Source of the DNA: Chthonomonas sp. | GTDB lineage: Bacteria; Armatimonadota; Fimbriimonadia; Fimbriimonadales; Fimbriimonadaceae | Length of the DNA stretch: 64,000 nt | Reading direction: 5' to 3' | Assembly: GCA_016788115.1 (NCBI GenBank) | Contig: JAEURR010000006.1 | Span: 372,001-436,000, forward strand | Part shown: piece after piece, positions 35,331 to 44,374 of the stretch | Layout: each line of letters starts with the position of its first letter | How positions within the stretch are numbered: the stretch's first letter is position 1 | Notes under the pieces: generated by a model | Told to the model about the DNA's origin: nothing | The model's input: only the letters and a program-made list of their open reading frames with translations | Database searches by the model: none | Translations under genes and position numbers: made by a program

Positions 35331-37093
35331 CAAAGAAGACAATCCTGATCGGCGTAGGCGTCATCGCCTTGGCGGTGACTGGCACCCTGTTGCTGCGGGG
35401 CGGAACGGCCGCCCCGGAAATCGACTACAAGTACGCGAAGGTCACCAAAGGCGAGATCGTCAGCAGCATCAGTGCGACTGGCCAACTGGTCGCCTTCACC
35501 TCGGTGGATGTTAAGTCGAAGGCCGGAGGCGAAGTCACCAAGCTGCTGGTGCAAGAGGGTCAGCGCGTCAAGAAGGGCGACGTGATTGCCCTGATCGACC
35601 CGCGCGACACACGGGCCAGCTTTGAGCAGGCACAAGCCGACGTCGTCAGCGCCGAAGCCCGCGTGAACTCGGCCACGACCAACGCCAGTCTCGAGCGCGA
35701 GAACAGCATCACCAGTGTTCGGGACGCCGAGATCGCCGTTGCAACGGCCAAGATCCGCCTCCAGCGGGCTGAAGAAAACGCGAAGGCCCAGCCGGGTCTG
35801 AGCGGCGCAGAGCTCAACAGCGCTCGCGCGGCTCTCGCAACCCAACAAGCCGCGATGCGCGAGCTGGAGTTGGTGACCATTCCCCAAACTCGCAAGGACG
35901 CCGAAGTCGCCCTCGAACGCACGAGAGTGGACTTCGAAACCGCAGACGCGGATTTTAGCCGCCAACGCGACCTCCTGGCGAAGGGATTCGTCAGCCAAAG
36001 CGTCGTGGACCGAGCCTCGGCCGCCCTCGAATCGGCGAAAGCCGCTTATCAATCCGCGCAGGTCCGCTCTCGGAACCTGGACGCTCAGCTCGGCGCACAG
36101 CTCGATACCCAGCGGCAGCGGTTGAAGGACGCGGAAGCTGGCTTGCAGCGAGCACAGGCCAATCAGGGCCAAGTTCCGATTTCGCAACGGAATCTGGATG
36201 AAGCGCGCCAGGCGGTCGAGCAGGCGAAGGTCGCTCTCGAGCGTGCGCGCGACGCCAAGAGCCAGGTCAAGGTGCGCGAGGCCGACGTCGCCGCCGCTCG
36301 TGCGAGCACCGTACGGAGCAAAGTGGCGATGTCCAACGCCAAGGTGCAGTTGGAGAGCACGGAAGTCGTAGCCCCCCGCGATGGGGTCGTGACCACGAAG
36401 TACCTCGAAGAGGGCACAATCATCCCGCCCGGCACGAGCACGTTCTCTCAAGGCACTAGCCTGGTTCAAATAAGCGACATCACCCGCATGTTCGTGGAGT
36501 GCCAGGTGGACGAGGCCGACATCGCCCAGGTCCGTGTTGGGCAGAATGCGCGCGTCATCCTCGAGGCGTATCCTGGGCGGACATTGGTTGGAAAGGTGGA
36601 TCGCGTCAATCCCGCTGCGGTCACTGCAAACAACATCACCGCCATCAAGGTTCGCGTCGAAGTGATCTCTCAGAAAGGCGTGGAGCTGATGCCGGGCATG
36701 ACGGCGACGTGCGAGTTCCTCACACTACAGATCCCCGACGCCATGCAAGTCCCAAGTCAGGCGATCAAGGACGAAGGCGGCAAATCGTACGTCTTGGTGA
36801 AGGGCAAGGACCCTAAGAAGCCCGACAAGCGCGACGTGGAAGTGGGGGAGACCGGCAATGACGGAACTCAGATCCTTTCGGGATTGAAAGTCGGGGACGA
36901 AGTCGTCATCGCTGAAATCGACCTCGCTCAGCTCCGCGAGGTGCAGAAGAAGATGCTTGAGGCCCAGCAGGGCGGTGGACTCGCAGGCGGAGCACAGGGC
37001 CCCGGCGGTCGTGGTGGCAGTCGACCTTCGACGGGCGGCGGCATGGGTTCGGGCGGTGGGCGCCCCAGCGGTGGCGGGGGTGGAAGCCGCTGA
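35327..37093 (+). CDS. MacA/HlyD-type periplasmic membrane fusion protein
   Basis: A 588-aa fusion protein that bridges the inner-membrane transporter and TolC. One N-terminal helix (ILIGVGVIALAVTGTLLL), a split lipoyl domain (VKSKAGGEVTKLLVQEGQRVKKGD and APRDGVVTTKYLEEGTII), a long coiled-coil hairpin of about 270 residues and a beta-barrel domain (VECQVDEADIAQVRVGQNARVIL) are present in order. The hairpin is much longer than in MacA. The last 50 residues are almost only Gly, Ser, Arg and Pro, an unusual tail. It overlaps the TolC-like gene by 4 nt and ends where the permease gene begins (TGATG). Confidence 0.93.
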   Translation: MTKKTILIGVGVIALAVTGTLLLRGGTAAPEIDYKYAKVTKGEIVSSISATGQLVAFTSVDVKSKAGGEVTKLLVQEGQRVKKGDVIALIDPRDTRASFEQAQADVVSAEARVNSATTNASLERENSITSVRDAEIAVATAKIRLQRAEENAKAQPGLSGAELNSARAALATQQAAMRELELVTIPQTRKDAEVALERTRVDFETADADFSRQRDLLAKGFVSQSVVDRASAALESAKAAYQSAQVRSRNLDAQLGAQLDTQRQRLKDAEAGLQRAQANQGQVPISQRNLDEARQAVEQAKVALERARDAKSQVKVREADVAAARASTVRSKVAMSNAKVQLESTEVVAPRDGVVTTKYLEEGTIIPPGTSTFSQGTSLVQISDITRMFVECQVDEADIAQVRVGQNARVILEAYPGRTLVGKVDRVNPAAVTANNITAIKVRVEVISQKGVELMPGMTATCEFLTLQIPDAMQVPSQAIKDEGGKSYVLVKGKDPKKPDKRDVEVGETGNDGTQILSGLKVGDEVVIAEIDLAQLREVQKKMLEAQQGGGLAGGAQGPGGRGGSRPSTGGGMGSGGGRPSGGGGGSR

Positions 37094-38301
37094 TGCGATT
37101 CGGCGATAGCTTCGAGAGTGCGCTGAGCGCCATCGTTGCGAACAAGCTTCGGTCGATCTTGACCATGCTTGGCGTCGTTATCGGCGTCGGTTCGGTCATC
37201 GCGATGATCGGCATCGGCGAGGGAACCAAGCAGAAGTCACTCGAAAACATCGCCGTCATGGGTTCCAACATGATCACCGTAATGCCGGACTGGCGTCGGG
37301 GCGGCATGAGTGGTGGCAGCGCCGCGTCCGCGCTCAAGGACGAGGACGTCAAGCGAATCAAGGATCGAGTCCCGCTCGTCGAGCTGATCACCGGCGCGGT
37401 CCGCAGCGGCTCAACCGCAAAGGTTGGGAATCGCAGCGCGCAGACAACCGTCATGGGCGCAGAACCACAAATCGCGATCATCCGCAATGCCACCAAAATG
37501 CTCCAGGGCCAGTGGTACACCGAAGAAGATGACGTACTCACCAAGCAAGTCTGCGTCTTGGGGTACCAGGTCTATGACCAACTTTTCGCAGGCGAGAACG
37601 CCGTGGGGAGCACGATCAAGATCAAGGGACAGAACTACGAAGTCCTGGGAGTCGTGAGCTACAAGGGCGGCTCGGGCTTCATGAACCCTGATGACCAGAT
37701 CTACATCCCGCTCCGCACCGCACAGAAGCGGCTTATGGGCAAGACCACACTCGACATGATCACCATCCAAGCCCGGCAGACGGACCTGATGCCCAGCACT
37801 CAGATGGACATCGAGAACGTACTGGGCGAGAAGCGCCGCAGCGCGACCGGCGAGGCGCAATTCCGAGTCTTCAATCAGGGAGAGATGATTGAGCAGATCG
37901 AAACACAATCGCGCTTATTGAGCCTGCTGCTAGCTGGCATCGCGAGCGTCTCGCTCCTCGTAGGCGGCATCGGGATCATGAACATCATGCTCGTTTCGGT
38001 CACCGAGCGGACGCGTGAGATCGGCCTGCGCAAGGCGATTGGCGCAAAGCGGGAGGGCATTTTGACCCAATTCTTGCTGGAAAGCGTGGTCATGTGTGTT
38101 TTCGGCGGGGTCATCGGCATTATGCTGGGATCAGTCGCGGTGAAGTACGTCTCCGGTGCGCTGCAAGTGCCACCAATCGTGAATCCCGCCGCGATTGGGG
38201 TGGCCTTTTTGTTCAGCGTCTTTGTCGGCCTGTTCTTCGGTCTGTACCCGGCGATCCGGGCCAGCAGCCTGCAGCCCATCGAGGCGCTTCGACACGAGTA
38301 A
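37093..38301 (+). CDS. MacB-like ABC transporter permease
   Basis: A 402-aa FtsX/MacB-type permease: N-terminal helix in [28 protein letters not shown], a periplasmic MacB_PCD domain of about 220 residues ([16 protein letters not shown], then [16 protein letters not shown]), and three C-terminal helices ([33 protein letters not shown] is diagnostic). In E. coli MacB the ATPase is fused to the permease; here it is a separate downstream gene. It starts within the stop of the fusion-protein gene. The complex would export a peptide, lipid or antibiotic from the periplasm. Confidence 0.95.
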   Translation: MRFGDSFESALSAIVANKLRSILTMLGVVIGVGSVIAMIGIGEGTKQKSLENIAVMGSNMITVMPDWRRGGMSGGSAASALKDEDVKRIKDRVPLVELITGAVRSGSTAKVGNRSAQTTVMGAEPQIAIIRNATKMLQGQWYTEEDDVLTKQVCVLGYQVYDQLFAGENAVGSTIKIKGQNYEVLGVVSYKGGSGFMNPDDQIYIPLRTAQKRLMGKTTLDMITIQARQTDLMPSTQMDIENVLGEKRRSATGEAQFRVFNQGEMIEQIETQSRLLSLLLAGIASVSLLVGGIGIMNIMLVSVTERTREIGLRKAIGAKREGILTQFLLESVVMCVFGGVIGIMLGSVAVKYVSGALQVPPIVNPAAIGVAFLFSVFVGLFFGLYPAIRASSLQPIEALRHE

Positions 38302-38309
38302 TCACCATC

Positions 38310-39074
38310 ATGGACAATGTCATCGAAACAAACGGATTGAAGAAAGACTACGTGATGGGCGACAATGTGGTCCATGCGCTACGGGACGTGTCACTGAACA
38401 TCGCCAAAGGCGAATTTGTCGCGATCATGGGCCCCTCGGGCTCCGGCAAATCGACCTTCATGAACTTGATCGGCTGCCTGGACCGCCCGACCAGTGGCGG
38501 CTACACGCTGAACGGTCAGAACGTCGCCACGATGTCCGATAACGAGTTGGCCGAAGTCCGTAACCGGCTCATCGGATTTGTCTTCCAAAGCTTCAACCTA
38601 CTCCCCCGCACCTCCGCGCTGAAGAACGTTGAATTGCCGCTCATGTATGCGGGCGCACGCGACCGTGTCGCACGGGCCATGGCTGCCCTGGAGCGAGTTG
38701 GGCTGGGTCAACGCACCCACCACAAGCCCAATGAACTCTCGGGCGGTCAACAGCAGCGCGTGGCGATCGCACGCGCCATCGTCAATGACCCGGTGCTGAT
38801 CCTCGCTGACGAGCCCACGGGCGCGCTGGATTCGCGCACGTCCGAGGAGATCATGGCGCTCTTCCAAGACCTGAACCGGCACGGAAGCACCGTCATCATC
38901 GTCACCCACGAAGAGGAGGTAGCGCGTCACTGTAAGAGGATCATCCGATTCAAGGACGGTCGCGTCCTGACCGACTCGCTCGTCGAGAACCCGATCGATG
39001 CCGCGGAAGCCCTGAAGAAACTCCCTGATCCGGACGCACTCTATGCCTCGGCCGCCCCCGTCTTCGAAGCATAG
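38310..39074 (+). CDS. MacB/LolD-type ABC transporter ATPase
   Basis: About 254 aa. Walker [11 protein letters not shown]-loop [21 protein letters not shown], signature [15 protein letters not shown], Walker [13 protein letters not shown] and the H-loop IVTHE are all present. It energises the permease encoded just upstream, with 8 nt between them. The ATG at 38310 begins the conserved part; the frame runs further upstream inside the permease gene. Confidence 0.96.
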   Translation: MDNVIETNGLKKDYVMGDNVVHALRDVSLNIAKGEFVAIMGPSGSGKSTFMNLIGCLDRPTSGGYTLNGQNVATMSDNELAEVRNRLIGFVFQSFNLLPRTSALKNVELPLMYAGARDRVARAMAALERVGLGQRTHHKPNELSGGQQQRVAIARAIVNDPVLILADEPTGALDSRTSEEIMALFQDLNRHGSTVIIVTHEEEVARHCKRIIRFKDGRVLTDSLVENPIDAAEALKKLPDPDALYASAAPVFEA

Positions 39075-39130
39075 TCGGGCCAGTCACGCTTTCGATATTC
39101 CCGCGCCTGTTGTGGCCGCCGTGGTGACTC

Positions 39131-39136
39131 TATAAT
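39131..39136 (+). promoter_or_regulatory. Leaderless-type -10 (TATAAT, 6 nt to ATG) for the DUF454 gene
   Basis: A perfect TATAAT is followed by CAAGGT and then the ATG at 39143. Although CAAGGT contains AAGG, the -10 is so close that the transcript would begin at or beside the start codon. Confidence 0.65.
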
Positions 39137-39142
39137 CAAGGT

Positions 39143-39607
39143 ATGGCTTCCGCCCAACTTGCCAAGCCTATTCGCTGGTTGTATCTGATCGGAGGCTTCT
39201 CGTGCGTCGCGCTGGGTTACATCGGACTCCTGGTCCCCGGCATGCCAACCACCGTCTTCCTCATACTGGCGCTCTTTGCGTTCAAGCGCAGCAGTCCGCG
39301 CCTGGAGTCGTGGCTCCTCAACAACCGTCTCTTCGGCGAGGCGCTCCGTGACTGGGACGCGCACCGTTGGATGTCCCGAAAATCAAAGATCATTGCGATC
39401 ACGATGGTTTGGGTCGGCATCGGCTCCTCAATGCTGCTCGTGCATAAACCCACAACCAAGGGGATCCTGTTTGCAGTCGCCGCGATCTTGACGATTTACC
39501 TGCTCCGCATCCGACTCAAGCCTAAGGTAGCGGAGCTAAACCTCGCAAAAAAGCGGGTACTGGATTCCGCCACAAACGCATCAAATTCTGAGCAAGTGCC
39601 GTTATAA
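39143..39607 (+). CDS. DUF454 (YbaN-like) inner-membrane protein
   Basis: A 154-aa small membrane protein of the DUF454/YbaN family, whose function is not known. Hallmarks: WLYLIGGFSCVALGYIGLLVPGMPTTVFLILALFAFKRSSPRLESWLLNN, read in segments, and a second hydrophobic pair near residues 85-120. A charged cytoplasmic tail follows. It is probably monocistronic, with its own TATAAT element, and lies between the export operon and the amylase gene. Confidence 0.88.
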   Translation: MASAQLAKPIRWLYLIGGFSCVALGYIGLLVPGMPTTVFLILALFAFKRSSPRLESWLLNNRLFGEALRDWDAHRWMSRKSKIIAITMVWVGIGSSMLLVHKPTTKGILFAVAAILTIYLLRIRLKPKVAELNLAKKRVLDSATNASNSEQVPL

Positions 39608-39608
39608 T
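39603..39608 (+). promoter_or_regulatory. Leaderless-type -10 (TATAAT, 6 nt to ATG) for the amylase gene
   Basis: A perfect TATAAT is followed by CCAGCT and then the ATG at 39615, so the transcript should begin at the start codon. No Shine-Dalgarno is present. Confidence 0.65.
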
Positions 39609-39614
39609 CCAGCT

Positions 39615-42600
39615 ATGAACCGCAAAGTTGCGTTGTTCGGACTGGTCTCATTGGCGATGACCTTCCCCGCCGCTACGTTTGCCATCGGATGGATGGGCAA
39701 TACGAAGGTGTACGAGGGCTCCAACCTTTACCCAAATCGCGGCGCCTACATCGAGAGCAGTCAGTCGATGACCATCACGACTGAGACATGGCCGATCGCG
39801 GCGAACCAGCAGGTGGTCGCAGTCGTGACCACGAACAATTGGCAATCGACCCAGGAATACGTATTCTCCTGGGACGGCAATATCGGCAATAACAGTAAGT
39901 GGTACTGCGTTCTGCCCCACTTCAACAAGAACACTTCGGTGCAGTTCTATCTGCGGGCGCAGGAGTATCAGAACGGGACCGTTTATGATAACAACGGCAG
40001 CGCAAACTTCGGCTTCTTTGTTCGGCCCAGCCCGAACTACCGGGACACTCCGATCCTCCAGTGGTTCCAGACCGACTACAAGACGATCATGGCTCGGCTC
40101 CCCGAAGTGGTCGCCGCCGGTTACGGAGCGATCTATCTCCCGCCGCCCAGCAAGGCGGGTGGGGGCGGCTTCAGCACGGGATACAACCCGTTCGACTTGT
40201 TTGACTTGGGCGACCGGATGCAAAGCGGGACGCTCCGGACCGCCTACGGCACGGCACAGGAATTCCAGGAGCTGCTTCGGCTGAGCAAGCGACTCGGTAT
40301 CGAGGTCTATGTGGACATGGTGCTGAACCATTCGGACAACCGCGCTTCGACCAGCATCAACCGGTACCCAAGCCTCATCCCCGAGGACTTCCACATCAAG
40401 AGCAGCGCCAACACTTCGAACACCGAGATTGATTTCAACACGGCCAGCGACTTTGGCTTCTCGATGCTCAATTACGACCTCGTGGGCCTCGCAGACTTTG
40501 CCCATGAAGACGGGAACAACACTCGTACCGGCACGTTTACCCTTCCCTCCTACGCCACCAACAATGCGTGGGGCAAACCGTCATTCATCCGCAATAAGCC
40601 CGCTCGGAACCTGTACCCGGGCACGTTTACTCCCGTCGCCGAAGACGTGCGCGAATACCTGCGCCGCTGGGGCCGCTGGATGACCGAGACCATCGGCGTG
40701 GACGGCTACCGGCTGGATGCGGTCAAGCATATTCCGCCTCCGTTCCTCGGCTACGCACCGGATCAGCCCACTGCGGGCAACAGCTTCAGTCGCGGCGACA
40801 TGCTCAACTACATGGTCTCGTTCAACCCGAACCTGTACATCTTCGGCGAGAATTTCACCACGAACGCGTACGCCCACCGCGAGTTTGCAAAAACGGGCAT
40901 GAACCTGCTCGACTTCAACCTCTTCTACAACATGAAGAGTCTGTTTGGCGCGGGCGGCTTCGGCGACATCGGGGCCTCGCTGAGCAATGCATACGGAGTC
41001 GACGGCAATGGCGTGCCGTTTGAGAGGGGCGGGCTGGCCCCGAGCGTCGGAGTCAGCTTTGTGCAGAGCCACGATGATGGCCCACCAACCTCAAACAATC
41101 TGGCCTACGCCTTCCTGCTCACCCGCACCGGACGCCCCAAGGTCTACTACGACGGCAACAATATTCTGCCTGGCAACTGGTCGAACTTCCCGCGGCCCGG
41201 CCGAGCGGACTCGCTCGGGCTGTCGTCGGACGTCGTGCCTCAGTTGCTCGACGCCCGGGCGCGCTTCGGGCGCGGCACGATGGTCAATCGCTTCGTGGGC
41301 GCCGACCTGTACGTCTACGAGCGGCAGGAAGCTGGCAAGGGCACGATGCTCGTCGGGCTGAACGACCGCGGCGACACTTCGATCACGCAGCAAGTGCAGA
41401 CGGCCTTTCCAAACGGCACAGTTCTCGTGGATCTGAGCGGCCAGCGGTCAAACGTCACGGTCGATAGTACGGGCAAGGTGACCATCACCGTGCCGTCGAA
41501 CTCGACCGCAGGCAATACCAACAACGCCAAGGGTTACGTGATCTACGTGCCAGACTTCCCGCGCGCCCTGCCGAGCGTGGATCCGGTCACCGTCAACGAG
41601 ACCTTCGACACGCGCTCGAAGCCTCTGGACCCTACGATCGAAGACACGTACGACCTTCCGTTCGGTACTTACGGTTCGGCCAAACAATACTCCGCGGCGA
41701 CGATCCGTCGCAGCTACTTGGACATCAACGTCACCACTGATACAACAGGCGCAGACGCCTACGTCAAGGTGGACAACGGCGTGGCGCTCCCTGGCATGAG
41801 CGCGGAGACCGGTGGCCCCTACAGCGGATTAGTGAACGGATTCACGCGCATGACCTCGCTTGGCCAAGGTCAATTCCGACTGGGAGCCGTCGATCTGATC
41901 AACATGCCCGATGGACTCCATGTGATCCGTGTTCGAGTTTTCAAGAACGTCGGTACGGCGGCGCCGGTCTTCAACGACTTCCTGCAGTTCGTGTATCTGG
42001 CCCGTGGCTATCAGGGAACGCCCGTCGACGGCGTCATCACAGGCAGTTTGCTCACTGGCCAAACCAAGAACGCCACTTCGAACTCGAATCGGGCGGATGG
42101 TTTGTATCTGAACAACGATGGGCAGTACTTATACGTCGCGATTTCGGGTCGCGTCGATACGAACGCCGGATTCACGAACGGGTTCATGGCGTTCCTGGAT
42201 ACCGACCCGGGATCGGGAACAGGCGTCACCGATCTCACGACGCTTAAGGACGACAGTGGCCCCGCCACCCGTCTTTTGTCAAACCGCAAGGTCATTGCCC
42301 CGTCCGGCTTCGGCGCCGAGATGGGCATCGCCTCGCTGTGGGGCCGCGGGCTCAATTCCGCGCCTGAATCGACGGCGGGTAGCACGCTCGTCAATCCGTT
42401 CACCATCGGTTCTATGGCGGGCGCATACCGTTTCACGCAGGTGGACCGCTTTACCGGGGTGCCCGCGCTCGTGGCGTACCAAGAACGAACGAACAAGGGC
42501 GATGCAGCCAAGGGTCTTGAGTGCGCGGTGCGGCTTTCGGACCTGTTCCCGAGCGGTCTCCCGGCCACGCCTCGAGTAGGAATCGTGGCAGGCCTAGGTA

Positions 42601-43115
42601 CCACGGGTGAATCGGGGAGCACTTTACTCTCCACCGACCCGACCTTTGAGGCAAATGGTGGCCGAACCCCCTATGCCCCGTGGATGACAAATCAGTATCT
42701 CCCGTCCTCGACAGCGATCTCGGGCGACCCCGGGACCTCGACAGCCACGCTGTCCGCTTACTCGACATACAACCTCAAGATGAGCGTCGAGGCACCCAGC
42801 AATGCGTACTCTTGTTCCGTAGTGGATATGGGTAAGCCGGGCGCGGGGGGTCGGATGACCGTCGTCGTCGAGGTGCGCGCTCTGACCGCCCTTAGCGGCC
42901 CACTCGTACTGCTCTACGACCCGAACAACGCGAACGCAGTCGTTCGCAACAGCCTCGGCAAGAGCTTGCTCACGCCGACCGCCTTCGCGTTCTCGGTGAG
43001 TTCGGGTTCGCTCTCCGCGGGCAGTGTCCGGTACATTGAAGTCGAAGTTTCCGGCCCGGCGACGCGCACCGCGCGACCGACGCTGAAGCTCCGCATCGGC
43101 TCGGGGATCTACTAA
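39615..43115 (+). CDS. Secreted GH13 alpha-amylase-family protein (1166 aa)
   Basis: A large exported glycoside hydrolase of family 13. A signal peptide (MNRKVALFGLVSLAMTFPAATFA) is followed by a beta-rich module and then the catalytic barrel. The four conserved regions are visible: DMVLNH with D234, GYRLDAVKH with nucleophile D368, FGEN with acid/base E412, and SHDD with H486/D487 (QSHD rather than the usual NHD). It would cleave alpha-1,4-glucan outside the cytoplasm. The last 500 or so residues after the barrel are beta-rich and not recognised; they contain DGLYLNNDGQYLYVAISG and may bind carbohydrate or the cell surface. There is no dockerin-like tail, unlike the proteins at 4.5-8.3 kb. 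Confidence 0.93.
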   Translation: MNRKVALFGLVSLAMTFPAATFAIGWMGNTKVYEGSNLYPNRGAYIESSQSMTITTETWPIAANQQVVAVVTTNNWQSTQEYVFSWDGNIGNNSKWYCVLPHFNKNTSVQFYLRAQEYQNGTVYDNNGSANFGFFVRPSPNYRDTPILQWFQTDYKTIMARLPEVVAAGYGAIYLPPPSKAGGGGFSTGYNPFDLFDLGDRMQSGTLRTAYGTAQEFQELLRLSKRLGIEVYVDMVLNHSDNRASTSINRYPSLIPEDFHIKSSANTSNTEIDFNTASDFGFSMLNYDLVGLADFAHEDGNNTRTGTFTLPSYATNNAWGKPSFIRNKPARNLYPGTFTPVAEDVREYLRRWGRWMTETIGVDGYRLDAVKHIPPPFLGYAPDQPTAGNSFSRGDMLNYMVSFNPNLYIFGENFTTNAYAHREFAKTGMNLLDFNLFYNMKSLFGAGGFGDIGASLSNAYGVDGNGVPFERGGLAPSVGVSFVQSHDDGPPTSNNLAYAFLLTRTGRPKVYYDGNNILPGNWSNFPRPGRADSLGLSSDVVPQLLDARARFGRGTMVNRFVGADLYVYERQEAGKGTMLVGLNDRGDTSITQQVQTAFPNGTVLVDLSGQRSNVTVDSTGKVTITVPSNSTAGNTNNAKGYVIYVPDFPRALPSVDPVTVNETFDTRSKPLDPTIEDTYDLPFGTYGSAKQYSAATIRRSYLDINVTTDTTGADAYVKVDNGVALPGMSAETGGPYSGLVNGFTRMTSLGQGQFRLGAVDLINMPDGLHVIRVRVFKNVGTAAPVFNDFLQFVYLARGYQGTPVDGVITGSLLTGQTKNATSNSNRADGLYLNNDGQYLYVAISGRVDTNAGFTNGFMAFLDTDPGSGTGVTDLTTLKDDSGPATRLLSNRKVIAPSGFGAEMGIASLWGRGLNSAPESTAGSTLVNPFTIGSMAGAYRFTQVDRFTGVPALVAYQERTNKGDAAKGLECAVRLSDLFPSGLPATPRVGIVAGLGTTGESGSTLLSTDPTFEANGGRTPYAPWMTNQYLPSSTAISGDPGTSTATLSAYSTYNLKMSVEAPSNAYSCSVVDMGKPGAGGRMTVVVEVRALTALSGPLVLLYDPNNANAVVRNSLGKSLLTPTAFAFSVSSGSLSAGSVRYIEVEVSGPATRTARPTLKLRIGSGIY

Positions 43116-43121
43116 GACAAA

Positions 43122-43154
43122 GGCGGGTGCGTGGGACCCTCCCACGCACCCGCC
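43122..43154 (-). terminator. Shared hairpin terminator between the amylase and lipoprotein genes
   Basis: A perfect 14-bp GC-rich stem (GGCGGGTGCGTGGG and complement) with a 5-nt loop lies between two convergent genes. On the minus strand it is followed by TTTGTCTT; on the plus strand the tail is not U-rich. Confidence 0.8.
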
Positions 43155-43172
43155 GATATTGCTTATCGAAAG

Positions 43173-43376
43173 CTAGCGCGTGACCGCATCGGGCTTGGCC
43201 TGCATTCGGCCCTGGCGCGGCATGTCTTCCTTATCGTCCGCAGGCTGCTGAGCCTGTGCTTCCTTCAGGGTCGACTCCATCGAGCCGCCGCCCTCAGCGC
43301 TTTCATCCGGCGACCCTTTGCAGCCAGCCAGCATCACTCCGGCCACGATAAACAACACCATCCATCGTGTGTACAC
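43173..43376 (-). CDS. Small lipoprotein, companion of the third pilin-like gene
   Basis: About 67 aa: signal with basic n-region and lipobox (WMVLFIVAGVMLAGC), then a Ser/Glu/Gln-rich polar tail with charged residues. Lipidation by Lgt is expected. A GTG start at 43376, two bases after the stop of the DUF1559 gene, gives the best signal peptide; an ATG at 43361 is the alternative. This mirrors the DUF1559-plus-small-anchored-protein pair at 28005-29075. Function is unknown. Confidence 0.65.
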   Translation of the reverse strand: MYTRWMVLFIVAGVMLAGCKGSPDESAEGGGSMESTLKEAQAQQPADDKEDMPRQGRMQAKPDAVTR

Positions 43377-43378
43377 GA

Positions 43379-44350
43379 TCAGTCCAGATCCCAAATGAAC
43401 TTGTCAAAGTCCGTGACCTTGCCCTTGCGTTGAGAGGTGCCGTACGCGGTGCACCCTTCGGTCACCGACTTCAGTTGCTTTGCTCGCGTGCTGGTGTCGG
43501 CGAAGCTAATGATCACCTGACCATCCTTGAGGCCGCGCTGCACGTTCTGCAGGCTCACCTGATTGTGGAACGGCCACAACCCACCGTACACTAGCCACGA
43601 ATTGCGGTTGAGGGCCGCGGTCGGGGTCGCCCAACCGATCGGATAGCTGCTCAGCGTGCCGTCCTGCTGGTACTGCAGCATCGGGCGCAGGGTCATGTCG
43701 CCTTGCGTCTCCCAGCACGGAGTCTCGATGACCCAGTTGCCGCCGCCAATGGGAGCACCGGTGGTCAAGCTGCGATCCCAGATACTCGATCCAAAGAGCA
43801 GCGTGTTTGAAGGGTTCGTAACTTCTGACTCATTGACGCTCGCCGATGAAACGGTGCCCGTCCTCATGAAGTAGCGCCACGGGCTGAAGAACGCATAGTT
43901 GTAGCCGACATTGCTCCGAACCATCAGCGCGTACATTCGTTGAGCTGGAGTCAGGTTGTTCATGTTCCAGCCGATGCTCGGGTCCGTCGCATGATCTCGA
44001 ATGCGATACTCTTCGCTCTTGTTCGGATCTACCGCGCCGACGTGAATCAACGTGTTCTTCACATACGGCATCATCTGCTGGCCCGGCACGGTGTCGGGCG
44101 GACCAAAGCCCCAGCCCGGCAGCCCGACTCCACCTGAATTTGACAGGAAGTAGCCGCCATCGTAGTCAGCGGTGTACATGGCCGTTGCGGTGCCGATCTG
44201 CTTGAAGCTCGCGATGTCCTGCGTTTTGTATGCCGCCGCCTTCGCCTGGGCGAAAACCGGGAACAAGATTGCAGCCAAGATCGCGATGATCGCGATTACA
44301 ACAAGAAGCTCGATGAGCGTGAAGCCACGGGATAAGTTCTTCATAGGCAT
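43379..44350 (-). CDS. DUF1559 prepilin-like protein (3 of 3)
   Basis: A 323-aa protein with signal [20 protein letters not shown] and the same [19 protein letters not shown] continuation as the other two. The C-terminal half is longer than in its paralogues and contains four cysteines or fewer (PCWETQ, EGCTAYG). The start may be at the second Met (44344). A TATACT element lies about 40 nt upstream on the minus strand. The small lipoprotein gene follows at once. Assembly into a pilus or a secretion pseudopilus is possible but not shown. Confidence 0.9.
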   Translation of the reverse strand: MPMKNLSRGFTLIELLVVIAIIAILAAILFPVFAQAKAAAYKTQDIASFKQIGTATAMYTADYDGGYFLSNSGGVGLPGWGFGPPDTVPGQQMMPYVKNTLIHVGAVDPNKSEEYRIRDHATDPSIGWNMNNLTPAQRMYALMVRSNVGYNYAFFSPWRYFMRTGTVSSASVNESEVTNPSNTLLFGSSIWDRSLTTGAPIGGGNWVIETPCWETQGDMTLRPMLQYQQDGTLSSYPIGWATPTAALNRNSWLVYGGLWPFHNQVSLQNVQRGLKDGQVIISFADTSTRAKQLKSVTEGCTAYGTSQRKGKVTDFDKFIWDLD

Positions 44351-44374
44351 ATGCGTCGCTTGAATAGGAATAGG

